In this document: positions 1 to 10,700 of the stretch, in pieces
Layout: the number at the start of each line of letters is the position of its first letter
Position numbering within the stretch: position 1 is the stretch's first letter
NCBI GenBank assembly: GCA_019914945.1
Contig: CM034103.1
Span: 8,990,001-9,054,000 of the forward strand
Direction of reading: 5' to 3'
Length of the DNA stretch: 64,000 bases
DNA from: Typha latifolia
Taxonomy: Eukaryota; Streptophyta; Magnoliopsida; Poales; Typhaceae
The notes under the pieces: model-generated
Seen by the model: only the letters and a program-made list of their open reading frames with translations
What the model was told of the DNA's origin: nothing
Databases searched by the model: none
Program-made: the position numbers and the translations under genes

Positions 1-240
1 GGTCCCCTAACCATGGATCCGTTCTGGCCGATCCAAGGCCAACAAGGACGGGAAAAAAACGGAAATTTTCGAGGGCAATCGAGTCGAGAAAGAATCCAAA
101 CGCTAGAAATGAATACGTACCGAGAAAGCGAGCGTCAGAGGAAGCGAGATTCGATCAGAGAAGGTGGGCATCGAGTAAATGGGAGGAGAAGTAACCCTCG
201 CTCGTGAAACAGCCGAAATCTCACCATCCATCCATTTGAA
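1..240 (-). other. Possible 5' end of a minus-strand gene leaving the window
   Basis: Read on the minus strand, this stretch has a pyrimidine-rich leader, then a good splice donor (GTACGT at 120-115), about 95 bases of T-rich sequence, an acceptor-like CGGCCAG ending at 24, and an ATG at 15-13 that opens M-V-R-G-P before the window ends. That order would suit a 5' UTR intron just before a start codon. It is more GC-rich than the AT-rich DNA to its right, which could be the promoter side. Five codons are too few to name a protein. The alternative is chance matches in intergenic DNA. Confidence 0.2.
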
Positions 241-1570
241 GTTTCTCTCTCTTATTTTAAATTATTTTTCTTAATAAATTTTAATCCGATCAGCTAACAT
301 TACCCAATAATTCCCCCGATTCAAAACGGAATATGAATGCCAAAAAGATGGTAATTTGGCAATTCATGCAATTGGGGTGTTACCTGGTATAATTAATGAC
401 GCACCTAACGAAGCCTACATTTATTTTATCCCTTGTGCTCTTTTCTTGCATGTTTCCCCTTCTATTTTTGGTTATTTATACTTTGGACCCTTTCCGCCGT
501 TTTACCGCCACATGGAAGGGTGGTGATGGAGGAAAGAGAGAGTGCATGCAAAAATGGGAGTTAAATGATAAATTTTGTTGGACGTCAGCCCTTATTCCTC
601 CATGCGATAATAACATTACCGGTTTTTCCAATTAAATTATTTTTAAGGTTATTTGTACGAAAAACTAACTTTATCTACATTCTTTTTGTGAGTCAGGTCC
701 ATTTTCTGTTTATGAGTTTTTTTTTCTCTTTTCCTTTTAACTTTGTTATTCTATCATCTAATATCTTATTAAATATTGACGCAATACTATAAAAGAGATA
801 AATAACTTTGTAATCTTTTTCTACATCTTCTTCTTCGTCTCATCTTCTACTTTATATATTGATGTTATTTATTATTTTTTTCTTCTTTTTCTCTTTTTTC
901 TGCTCCTTATTCTATTTCTTAATCTTTTTTCTTTATGTACAAATCTCTCTAATTATTTTTTAATTAATAAATAAAAAGATTAATTAGAGATAATGTTTGG
1001 ATAATTAGGATTAGTTAGATAATTAAAAATATGGATAATTTCCTTTTCACCCCTGAACTATCACCTATTTCTATAATGGCCCCATAAACTTTTTTTTGGT
1101 TGGTTGACATAATCGGTAAATTGACCAAGTTGCCCCTCCACTCAATATAGCAGGTTAATTACGTGGCAGAGCTAAAATTAAATATAATTTTTATTTTGAA
1201 ATGCCTTCATTGCCCTCTGCCCTAATACCTTTTGCCCAAAAAAAAAATTTCATTCTCCTCTCTCACTCCCCAGCAAATAGGGGGATTAATCTAATAAAAA
1301 AATTCACAACCTAATATCTGCACATATTTAAAATTTAGGAGAAAAGCTAACATAAAAATCAAACTATAGAACTGAAATTTAACCTTGAAATGGACACAAT
1401 GGCATACCACTTCATGAAAATTATTCGAAGTGCAGTGATCATTCCACAGTGGCATACCACTTCGGTTAAAGGGTGTGGCCTTCTTTGACTTAATGCTACT
1501 AGTTAGAGAGCTTGAAAATGCCATGAAGGTTGGAGATTATGCCCATTCATGAGATAATATTGATTATATT
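241..1570. other. AT-rich non-coding stretch
   Basis: No coding potential is seen on either strand. Bases 1040-1290 contain phrases on the theme of 'cacccctgaactat' and 'gccccataaac' that resemble the MITE-like repeats at 31806 and 53148, but both ends of such an element could not be paired. Bases 660-960 are T-rich with scattered short ORFs of biased composition. Confidence 0.5.
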
Positions 1571-3767
1571 TATAACACCCACAACCCTAAACACATGCAT
1601 GGCACGAGCTCACGTGGCACGTGCGTGGCACCTGACTATTTTGTTAGTTAATAACAATCAAATAAACATGTATCAACATCATAAATTTATCCACAACATC
1701 TAAATTAAGAATAACACAAGTCTAATTATCAACAGTATACGGATAAACCTACTTGGGCCTCACACAGGCCACAACACATCATCAAGAGCTTTTCACCATA
1801 ACATATACACAACGGTGGTATATACATAATTATGCAAGTACAAAATCACATACTAAAATATAAGACAAGGATAAAGACATACTTTGGAGGATGTCTACTA
1901 ATGCATCAAATAAGATAATTCATCTAGCGCATAACAATAACCACACACTACTCTTCACCCACTAGCAAGATCTCTAAGGGAGTATCCTGCTCCACTCGTT
2001 TACTTGGGTTTTTGGAAAGGAGAAAACAAAGAGAGTCATGAGCTAAAGGCTCAGTGAATAGACCTTACCATAAATCAGTGAAGCCAAAAAAAAGAGTAAA
2101 TTATGTACTGGATAATATGAATCAGAAAGAGCATCATATTATGAATAAGAGTATGAATGTAACATCAATAATATATAATTAAAATATAGATAATATGTCA
2201 TAATTGATAAAATCATATAATTCTCGACAATAAGTAAACAAATCTCCATGCCATAGTATCATCATAACTCTCTCTTAAATATGACATATGATGCATGTCG
2301 TCTATGACCATGCTATGATATCAAATGCAACTATATATGATGTGAATTGATCATTTGATAATCAACTATTCAAATGAGAATAAAATCATATCCAATTATC
2401 AACATTTCCGTCATCAATATCATCTCTATATGTCATCATCATACTAGACCACTGTGCATAGTCAACACCCGGTACTCGGTCTCAACATCATGCCCGAAGG
2501 CTCAGCATACTCTACCATCCGCAAGGTGCATCTCAAATATAATCATACCCTGCCATCCGCTAAGGGTATCAACAACCATCCAGACCGGGCACCCTTCTAG
2601 TTGATAGAAACCTCGTGAGGATAACTCACCACATATGCCCTAGATAACGGCATGTGTCCGAATGTCTTGCGCGCACATAGACTAACGACCTCGGACGTAA
2701 GGCCAACAGAATCGCGACTATGCCGAGCGATCAATCATCCACCAAGCGCGTCCTAACCCTCACGCCCACTCGGGTATCCTCACGCTTTCTATCAACTATC
2801 CTATCAATCACATTTTATATTTTTCTTCTAAATGACAGATCATATGCATATATCCAATACAATAAGTCAATGCATAATAGAAATTTTGGTGGAATAAGAA
2901 TCAAGAGAAAAACAATGCAATGTAGTCTTCGATCATATATTCGACACATGCATACCCATGCTAATCTATCACAACATGCATACTCATGTTACAGATCAAC
3001 TAGACATAAAAGTATAACACTATAGTCATCTCTAATCATCTATATATCATCATCATACTTGTACGTAAGATCAGCCTAATTACATGCATGATAAAATATC
3101 CTCGACTGTAATCATATTTAGATAAAGTCATATAATCATGCTGGAGGTCAAAACATGCTTGTACATAATATATAATATATCATAATTTGAAAAATGCATC
3201 TAGGGGATAAGACTACTCACCACTATTGCAATTACCAAACAACCACTCGTTCATGCTGCTACGACGACGATCAAGCTTCGATAGCTAAGTCCATGGGATC
3301 TTGAACAGGGGGGTCGAGATCTGAAATTATTTATAACAAATAATGTTAGTCTTTCTATTAATTAAAATTAACCTAGCTAGAAGATAATTTCTTGTTGTAA
3401 TCATGTACTCTTCATTTCTATATTTGTTTTGTTATTTATTAACCATAATTATATTATTTAATAGTGTATTAAAAAAACATAATTATCTGCCTATTATTCT
3501 CTTTGATAATTAAGAAAAATAAGAATAAAATTACTGTAAATAATTACGTAGGAATATACGTACATAACCCTAATAATTATTATTACCTACCTAGGATTAA
3601 TATAGTAATTTATGTTGCATGTATTTATTAAACATGATATAATTTGATTTATTTACTAACTATGGCGTAATTAGATTTAATTTATATAAATTAAATACAT
3701 TAGATTAACTAAAGTAAGTAAATAATTAGTAATATAATTAAATATAATTTAAATAGTATCAATAATA

Positions 3768-3770
<3 letters not shown>

Positions 3771-3803
<33 letters not shown>
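3771..3803. repeat. (AT)n microsatellite
   Basis: About 16 uninterrupted AT units lie immediately before the stem-loop pair of the Del LTR. A similar AT run holds the same place in the copy at 8755-8784. Confidence 0.9.
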
Positions 3804-3809
<6 letters not shown>

Positions 3810-3814
3810 ATACA

Positions 3815-3870
3815 GTGCCGGGCCGAGCCCAGCACCTTAACCTAGCAGGTGCTGGGTCGAGCCCAGCACC
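3815..3870. other. Two GC-rich stem-loops in the Del LTR
   Basis: Two imperfect palindromes, 3815-3835 and 3848-3870, follow the pattern GTGCTGGGC-loop-GCCCAGCAC with a loop of about three bases. They match the triplet at 8802-8891 and the single copy at 46711-46731. The element-sense strand here is minus; on it the C/A mismatch of the first copy becomes a G.U pair. This looks like a conserved RNA or DNA structure of the LTR, with unknown role. Confidence 0.7.
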
Positions 3871-3887
3871 TTACACCGAGAGGAGAA

Positions 3888-4380
3888 AGAAGGGAAGGAG
3901 GAGGAGAAGAAGAAGAAGAGGAAAGAGAAGAAGAAGAGGAAGAAGAAGAAAAAGAAGAAAGAAGAAAAAGAAGAAAGAAGAAAAAGAAGAAAGAAGAAAA
4001 AGAAGAAAGAAGAAGGAAGAAGGATGAAGAAGAAACAGAAGAAAGAAGAAGAGGGTTGAGCCGCAGGGGAGGGGTACGGCTGCTGGTGGCCACTCAGCAG
4101 CCGGCCTCTCGCCGACGGATCAAACCTCCGGCGGTCCTGAGAGGAAGCCAACAAAGAGAGAAAGAGAGATAGAGAGAGGGAGAGAGAGAGAAAGAGAGAG
4201 AGAGAGGGAGGGAGGGAGAGAGGCTCACCGGTAGATGGAAGGGTCGACACGGCTCTTCCCGGCAGTTAATGACCGTTGGTGCACTAGAGGGAGAGAGAAA
4301 GAGAGAGCTAGAAAGAGAGAGATTGAGCGAATACGGGGAAGAGAAAGAGAAATAAAATATTAGAGAGAGAGAGAGAGAGC
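3888..4380. repeat. GGA/GAA and GA purine tract of the Del LTR
   Basis: Purine-rich simple repeats (GAAGAA, GGAGGA, then GAGAGA) are interrupted at 4055-4140 by a more complex GC-rich stretch shared with 9005-9110. The tract makes long open frames rich in Lys/Glu/Arg on one strand and Ser/Leu/Phe on the other. These are compositional artefacts, not genes. Confidence 0.85.
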
Positions 4381-4471
4381 ATGTCACGCGACAGCGGCGG
4401 AGTGGCCGGTGGGCTAGATCCCACCTCCACGCGTCGCCGCGGTGTGGAGGAGAGTGGCTCGGTGGAGGTGC

Positions 4472-4993
4472 ATGGCATCACTGATTCAGGGTTAGGTCTA
4501 TTCATTGAGCCTTTAGTTCATGACTTTTTTTATTTCTTTTCTAACCCCTTTAGATATGTAGTACGTGATAGCAATTTGAGATATCCAAAGAAGATATTTA
4601 GAGCGATAATGAGGTGAGGTATTGATGCGCGACATAGATGATAGTTTATATAGAAATTGAGTTGTACTGTTATTTGATATTTGTACTCAATTGTATTAGA
4701 CGATGATTTGTATAATACAAGTCAGATTATATTATACTCGTGTGTTAGTGGTTATAAGCTGCATTTTGATGGTTTGTCATGGCTTGTGTGGGCCCTATTA
4801 GATTATATAGCTGTCTTGTTGTGAATATAGATATTGATTTGTTAATAGGTTTAATTTGATGATGTCATGGTTTATTTTGTGATGAATTATGTGGGCACAG
4901 GGGTATATCTGTGCGTGACGAGCTCCGCCTATTCTATCGCTTGCGCCGCGCGTGCCGTGTAGGTACGTGCATGCATGCCTAGTGAGTGCATAA
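4472..4993 (+). mobile_element. 3' part of a Del-type LTR, plus orientation
   Basis: From TGGCATCACTGATTC onwards this matches 48527-49115 base for base in many blocks (TTCATTGAGCC, ACGTGATAGCAA, GTGTGGGCCCTA, CGCGCCGCGCGTGC) and ends near CATAACA, like the LTR 3' terminus. It directly abuts the minus-oriented LTR on its left, so the two form an inverted arrangement. The two copies differ clearly, which points to two subfamilies or old age. Confidence 0.65.
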
Positions 4994-5433
4994 CAATTTT
5001 GGACTAACCCAAAGCCATAATATTGTTAAGCTAAACCCCATTAATTCCTTTCTCTATGTTAAATGTAATTAGTATTAGATTATTTTCTCATAGTATTCTA
5101 TTTGGACCTATCATATACTTTATGTCAAAATAATCCACACTAATTGTTTATATCTTGGTTATTATATTCTAATTTTATTTTTGGTGATTACTAGAATAAC
5201 TTAAATTATTATAATATTTATAAATATACTATTCTGCAATATCTAAATTCTAACCCAGTCTTATTCTATTACACTACCAAATTATTACATTCTTATTATA
5301 ACTACTTAGTTATATTCTATTCAAGCCACTCATTGTGTTCACAAAATAATTTTATGTTAGTGTTATATATCTTATATCAATTTATATAGATAAATCTATC
5401 CAAACTGTGTTTATTTTATTTTAATCCTAAACT

Positions 5434-5496
<63 letters not shown>

Positions 5497-7147
5497 CGAG
5501 TGTTAAACCATATTCTACTTAATTATCATATTTTTACATAACTGCATAATTATATAAATTAACTTAACTACCTGATTACAACCACTCATTTATTTTCATT
5601 TAAATATAAATATATTACTTTATCTTAATGTCATCCTAATCATTTATATACATATATATTAATTTAATGTACTAGAACTATCTAACTAAAATCTAAATAT
5701 TTACAGTAACAGCTCTTTGTTTTAAATCATAAGATTCACCAAATATTTTATGATACCTAACAATATTAGAACTGCTCCTTTGTTATTATAGAATTTAAAT
5801 AATATTTAGCTACACATTGAATTCACCTTACTCCTAATATAATATTATATTAATGATTTATGTGATTCTTTCTTTCTTTTCATCTTTCTAGGGCTTTCCT
5901 ATAGTATTATTATTGGAGCACACCTAAAAACCCATAATGATAGCAAACAACTAAAAAACCATAATGAAAGCAAATATATATGTTGAATTAATTGTTTAGG
6001 TTACCATAGTAATTTATTTATGCATAATTACTTCTATAAATCCGATTAATTTGATACCATTCATGGAGGATCTCGATACATATGAGCCTAATATTTGAAG
6101 AGAGTTTGTCACAAGCTAGGCACATTTCATGCAAGTTAGGTAATATATTAGTTTACAGGTAGTGTAATTTTGATTCATATAATCATTCAAAAATTCATGC
6201 TCCTCTCAAAATCATAATTTATTTCACATTATTTTTAGCTAGTAAATTCTAAAAATGCATAAAAATATTATAGGTCTCAAATCCAATTTTAAAGTATTCA
6301 AACTAAAAAAAAATAATTCATAAATCAAAATATTTAGTATTTGAGTTTACATATTATATCCAAGTATTTTTTGTTGATGCACTCAAAAATTTCAAATTGA
6401 CTTATGAAAGAAGTTAAATTCATTATAAAGTCAAGAGAAAATAGATGCACAAATATTTACATTAGCATATTATAAACTAAAGCGGTTGATCACTCAAAAT
6501 TGTGAAAAAAAAAATCTAATTGTAGTGTCTTAATGATTTGTTGTACTAAAGCACGAAAAGATAATGTAATTATGAGACATTAAACATCAAAAGAAGGCAA
6601 GTCAAACCAAACTAGTTCACAATCTCCCTTTTAAATACCAAACTTTTTCATTTTTTAATTTTTTTCTATTTTTTATATTAAATTAAAGTTATTTTGATGC
6701 AATAATGACTAGTTAGATAACCCTTTTCTTATAATGCACTTTCAATTAGATGAATCATGAATAATATAGAGGTACATAGTGTAAAATTAGATACTTTCAA
6801 GATGGCTTTCATACTATCACATAGTAGCCCTTTTCATTGATCTTTTAATAATAAGAAATATTTATGAGGGTGAAACTAAGTCAAAAGGCTAAATAGTTAA
6901 TATCAATCTAATAAGAAAAATATCTTAAGAATAACCCATGAAAAATGCTCACACAAAGATTAAATCAGAATAACAATAATAGATAAGCATAAAAGGTGAT
7001 AAAAAAAATATCTAAAAGTAAATAAGACACTTAGAGATAATATATCAAATATTAACATAAATGACTATGACTCCAATAATAACTCTATAATAGGATGATT
7101 TCATATCATAGGAGTCACTCTAATATAATAATTGCTTCAAAATTTTT
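4994..7147. other. AT-rich stretch with a copia-internal relic
   Basis: No gene is recognised. Bases 6800-6850 (GATGGCTTTCATACTATC, TAGCCCTTTTCATTGATC) match 27828-27880, a non-coding part of the copia element at 25716-27961, so the right half of this stretch probably derives from the same family. The rest is AT-rich with no repeat partner found here. Confidence 0.45.
5433..5496. repeat. (AAT)n microsatellite
   Basis: About 21 uninterrupted AAT/ATA units, a plain trinucleotide repeat with no link to a gene. Confidence 0.95.
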
Positions 7148-7687
7148 AGGGTTAAATATAATTTACTCCCATATACTTATGCCAAAATTACTTTACCCTT
7201 ATCTCAAAAAGTCTCAAACTAGTCTATGTATTTACGATTAAAGTGAAATCATTAATTGTTCTATTAATATTAATAGAGCGCGCCCAAATGATCAAAATGC
7301 CTCTTCGTGTTTATTAGTTGAAATAGATTGGTTTTTAATCTATTTTTTTAATCCATATTTGTCGGGTTCCTAGATGTGATATAATAGAACCTACCAGATA
7401 TTTGACACAATCTAGAAAGTAAGAGAAAAAAATGTGGATATTTTTTTAAGAGAAAGAAATACTTATATGTGAGGAGAAGGACATTTTTATCCATAAAAAA
7501 TAAAAATGGAGGGAATTTAGCTATTCATTCAATTTTTGAGACTTTTTGGGCGCATTCTATTAATTTAGTTGGAAAAACTAATAGTCTCACTTGAGTCGTA
7601 CGTATAAGAACTAGTTCAAGACTTTTTGAAGTATAGGAGGTAAAGTGATTTTGGGCATAATATAGGGAGTAAAAGGTATTTAACCCT
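7148..7687. mobile_element. MITE with long terminal inverted repeats
   Basis: The left end AGGGTTAAATATAATTTACT is answered on the right by TATTTAACCCT. The complementarity continues for more than 100 bases (TTATGCC-AAAATTACTTTACC against GGTAAAGTGATTTTGGGCATAA, then AAAAAGTCT, GCGC-CCAAA and TCTATTAAT). The element is about 540 bp and has no ORF. The flanks are AAATTTT on both sides, which could be an A/T-rich target duplication, but the exact end is uncertain. The family cannot be named from termini alone; a Mutator-like or foldback origin is possible. Confidence 0.7.
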
Positions 7688-8137
7688 AAATTTTCATTTT
7701 CACATTTTTTTTAAACAAAGCAAATAGTCCAAAGCAAAAACGAAAATGAGAAAAAATAATTAAACCAAAAGAAATCTTAAAACGCACAAATAATCAACCA
7801 ATCTAAAAAAATCTAAAACTAAAAAATCAGATATATACAACACAGATAGCTAAGGAATGTAAATAAGCAATCAACAAAAAGGTACCAAAAAGTCTTCTTT
7901 CATAATCCAAACTTACTTAGTTTTCAACCCATAATAAAAATTATTTTTAGGTTTTTGCAAAAATTACAATGTGGCCCTAATGTGTCCTTTAACTCCACAA
8001 TGATGAAAAGTAGGAATATAGATTCTACCCTTAGATCCATTTTTATATGTCTTAGCATTCACGTTACACTTCTCATTATGTTTTTTAACATTTGTCATAT
8101 AATTAATATGAGAAGTAATGATGTAACAATAAGATAG

Positions 8138-8207
8138 GGCTCTAATACCAATTGATAGGGCTCTGATACCAATTTGATACCAATTTGATAAGACTCTGAT
8201 ACCAAAT
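8138..8207 (-). repeat. Multiplied tRNA-Met primer-binding sites (GyA)
   Basis: Read on the minus strand this is a run of TTGGTATCAGAGC-like units: CTCTAATACCAA (8140-8151), CTCTGATACCAA (8160-8171), a partial GATACCAA (8177-8184) and CTCTGATACCAA (8194-8205). One such site normally follows the 5' LTR of a retrotransposon primed by initiator tRNA-Met. Here it is repeated about every 20 bases, directly next to the LTR end at 8208. The same multiplication is seen at 10625-10700. Confidence 0.7.
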
Positions 8208-8265
8208 TGATGGGATCTAGAACCAAAAGATCGGCTACGGAATAATTCCTTAAGATCTGAATTTA
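8208..8265 (-). mobile_element. GyA LTR end fragment
   Basis: TGATGGGATCTAGAACC and the bases to AAGATCTGAATTTA match the 3' end of the GyA LTR on the minus strand (compare 10700-10750 and 24322-24380). The fragment is cut at 8265 by the Del LTR piece. It carries only the end that adjoins the primer-binding sites. Confidence 0.6.
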
Positions 8266-8749
8266 CCACTCACTCACGTTGCTACGACAACGATCAAGCC
8301 TCGATAGCTAAGTCCACAGGGTCTTGAATAGGGGGGTTGGGATCTGAAATTATTTATAATAAATAATGTCAGTCTTTTTATTCATTAAAATTAACCCGGT
8401 AAGAATGATAGTTTTCTAGTTGTAATTATATACTCTTCATTTCTATATTTGTTTTGTTATTTATTAATCATAATTATATTATTTAATAGTGTATTTAAAA
8501 TATAATTTAATCTGTCTATTATTCTCCTTGATAATTAAGAAAAATAAGAATTAAGTTACTATAAATAATTATGTAAGAATATACGTACATAACCCTAATA
8601 ATTACTATTACCTACTTAGGATTAAAATAGTAATTTATATTGCAGGTATTTTGCTAAACGTGATATAATTAGAATTATATACTAACTATGAGATAATTAT
8701 ATTTAATTTGTATAAACTAAATACATTAAATTAATTAAGCTAAACTAAT

Positions 8750-8786
<37 letters not shown>

Positions 8787-8801
8787 CTATAATTATATAT
8801 A

Positions 8802-8891
8802 GTGCAGGGCTCAGCCCAGCACCATGCACAGCAGGGCACTGGGCCGAGCCCAGCGCCTTGCCCTGCAAGGGTGCTAGGCCGAGCCTAGCAC
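8802..8891. other. Three tandem stem-loops in the Del LTR
   Basis: Palindromes at 8802-8822, 8835-8857 and 8871-8891 repeat about every 34 bases. The third reads GTGCTAGGC...GCCTAGCAC: relative to the standard GTGCTGGGC...GCCCAGCAC both sides of one pair have changed (G-C to A-T), so pairing is kept. The second has an A/C mismatch on the plus strand that is G.U on the element-sense minus strand. The first keeps one true mismatch. Confidence 0.7.
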
Positions 8892-9363
8892 CACTTCCAG
8901 GGTGCAGTCAGAGGAGAGAAGGGAAGAAGGAGGAGGAAAGGAAGAAGAAAGAGAAGAAGAAAGAGAAGAAGAAAGAGAAGAAGAAAGAGAAGAAGGAAGA
9001 AGGAAGAAGAGGGTTGGGCCATGGGGGAGGGGTGCGACCATTGGTGGCCACTTAGCGGCCGGCCTCTCGCCGACGGCTCAATCCTCCGACGGTCCTGAGA
9101 GGAAGCCGAGAGAGAGAGAAGGAGGGAGGCTCACCGATGCTAGTGTAGAGAGAGAAATAGTGATTGATAGAGAGAGAAAGAGAGAAAGGTGAGAAAGAAC
9201 TCGAAAGAAAGAAAAGAGAGAGAGAGAGAGAGAAAGAGGAAGAAAATGGAGAGAGGCGGTGGGGAGGGAGACTGCGGCGGCGGCGGCGGGGCCCACCGTG
9301 CCAGCTAGCTTGGCCAGGTTGGCCGAGCCAGTGCTTGGGGCGCGTGGCGCCCATCCTAGCTGC

Positions 9364-9397
9364 CACTGCATGGCACGAGCTGTCGTGCCATGCAGTG
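9364..9397. other. 15-bp perfect inverted repeat near the Del LTR start
   Basis: CACTGCATGGCACGA and its exact complement flank a 4-base loop. The copy at 46098-46145 keeps an 11-bp stem (GCATGGCACGA/TCGTGCCATGC) with a 26-base loop. It lies 30-60 bases from the LTR 5' terminus. Confidence 0.75.
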
Positions 9398-9425
9398 CAG
9401 GAATTTTTCGTTTTTGGTTATTACA

Positions 9426-10599
9426 GATATCTTCCTCAATGCCCTCCTCAACGGTCTCCTCATGGGTCTCCTTTGGACACTCTCCATCATCATCAATCTC
9501 ATCATCCTCCTCAGGACCATCGATAAGCATCACACTCCCGATCGATTTAGAACACCGATGACCGGGGGCGAAACACTCATCACATCGAAAGCAAATGCCC
9601 TTCGCTCTTCGCTCCTCCACCTAGGCATGTGTGAGAGTTCGAACGGGGGGTCTAGTGCCTCCTCTAACATTGAAAGAAGGTCTCAAAGGTGGTTGTGGTC
9701 TAGTAGCCACAGTCGCTGTTTTTGAAACTGCAAAATTTGCAGTCGGCGTTCTAGGTGCAAACCGCCCATCTCGGTTGCCCCAATTGGTTTTCACTACCAT
9801 CTTTAGAGCCCTATGTTTTTGTTCCATCCTCATGGCCTTCTCAAAGGCCTCCTCAAGAGTAGTTGGACATAGAGCACGAACATCCGCTTGTATCTCCTCT
9901 CGCAGCCCTAAAATAAATGTACTCATCAATGTATGTTCAGGCCACAGTGGCTCACAACGACTACTAACTCTTTCAAACTCAGCTTGGTACTCCAATACGA
10001 TTGTCAGGTTCGCGAAAGATCTTTCGTTCAGGTCTAAACATTTGTGCATGTTGATCATCTTCTCTAAATCCTCGAGCACGTCCATCACCATCTCCATAGA
10101 GATCAAGCTCATCCTCATAGTGCCAATCCTCCTCATCGACGAAGCGCACCGGTGCCTCACGCCTCTCGGGTTCCACCACCGCCGGTCTTGGGTTTTATAA
10201 CGAAGGTGGGGGATGATGTGAAGGCATAGGTAGGAGGGGATCATTGACACTCATATGACGCACCTGGACCTGTGAGGTATCGGTTCGATGGGATCCCACC
10301 ACTGATCCTTCTTGAAACTCCGTTTGTCATCGAGGAGATGATGAACTCAATCGATTCACGATATATTCCTTAAATTTATTGTGATCTTTTTGTATGTTGT
10401 CAATTCTATGCAACAATATTTGGAACATGCCCCTTAGTTCATCCATATTCGAACCCATAGACGTTGGTTGACTTGGTCCTGCCGTGATCGCTCCAAGAGA
10501 ATCGGCATCATGGTTAGGATCATCGTGCCTTGAGTCCCCCCTTGTCGTTGTGCTCTCCATAGGTTTCTTTGTTGATGTCATCTTCTTTGTTTCAACCAT
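9426..10599 (-). pseudogene. GyA gypsy gag, broken
   Basis: This is a Ty3/gypsy capsid polyprotein fragment on the minus strand. The N-terminal part starts at MVETKKM (10599) and runs open to 10327. The Retrotrans_gag core follows from 10250 in another frame, with EYQAEFERVSSRC, FILGLREEIQADV and TLEEAFEKAMRMEQKH. An in-frame stop at 9623-9621 separates it from the CFRCDECFAPGHRC zinc knuckle, followed by an acidic tail to about 9426, where the Del LTR cuts it off. Protease and pol are missing on this side. The equivalent region of the better copy is 36100-37583. It is broken by a frameshift and a stop, so it is not functional as it stands. Confidence 0.75.
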
Positions 10600-10624
10600 T
10601 AATGGAGGTCTGAGGTTCGCCTGC

Positions 10625-10700
10625 TCTGATATCAATTGATATGGCTTTGATACCAATTGATAGGGCTCTGATACCAATTTTATAAGGCTCTGATACTAAA
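10625..10700 (-). repeat. Four tandem primer-binding sites read through by gag leader
   Basis: CTCTGATATCAATT, CTTTGATACCAATT, CTCTGATACCAATT and CTCTGATACTAAAT follow each other at 21-22-base spacing. On the minus strand each resembles TTGGTATCAGAGC. Because the spacing is mostly 21, the open frame above gag reads the repeats as a seven-residue unit (VSEPYQL, VSKPYQL, then ISEQ). One site is enough for priming, so the extra copies are unusual. Confidence 0.7.

Larger units (their letters stand above)
1571..4471 (-). mobile_element. Del/Tekay-type LTR, minus orientation, 5' end cut
   Basis: This is a reverse-complement relative of the 3.05-kb LTR at 46063-49115. The match runs in order: the LTR 3' terminus (TATAACACCC, read from 1571), a block around 2020-2090, a strong block at 2450-2760 against 47830-48170, the junction at 3200-3340, an AT-rich part, the stem-loop pair at 3815-3870, and the GA-rich part to about 4470. 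The first bases of the LTR, as seen at 46063, are missing. No gag or pol is attached, so this is a solo or truncated LTR. TGTAACACCC-type termini on LTRs of 2-4 kb are typical of plant Del/Tekay chromoviruses; that assignment rests on termini and length only. Confidence 0.65.
8266..9425 (-). mobile_element. Del-type LTR fragment, 5' third, minus orientation
   Basis: Read on minus, the LTR starts TGTAATAACC at 9425, carries the CATGGCACGA inverted repeat (9364-9397), a GA-rich part, three stem-loops (8802-8891) and an AT-rich part. It stops at CGATCAAGC...CCACTCAC, where the sequence still matches 3235-3340. It represents roughly the first 1.2 kb of the 3-kb LTR. GyA sequence on both sides shows it is inserted in, or fused to, a GyA element, but no target duplication is visible. 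Confidence 0.65.

Noticed and set aside
1..15. MADS-box start (M-V-R-G) at the left edge
   Set aside because: The fifth codon is CCN (Pro), not the Lys or Arg typical of MADS proteins, and five residues cannot support a call.
3837..4250. Long open frames rich in Lys/Glu/Arg or Ser/Phe/Leu (also 8902-9192 and 46147-46758)
   Set aside because: They follow GA/CT simple repeats and are open on several frames and both strands at once; composition alone explains them.
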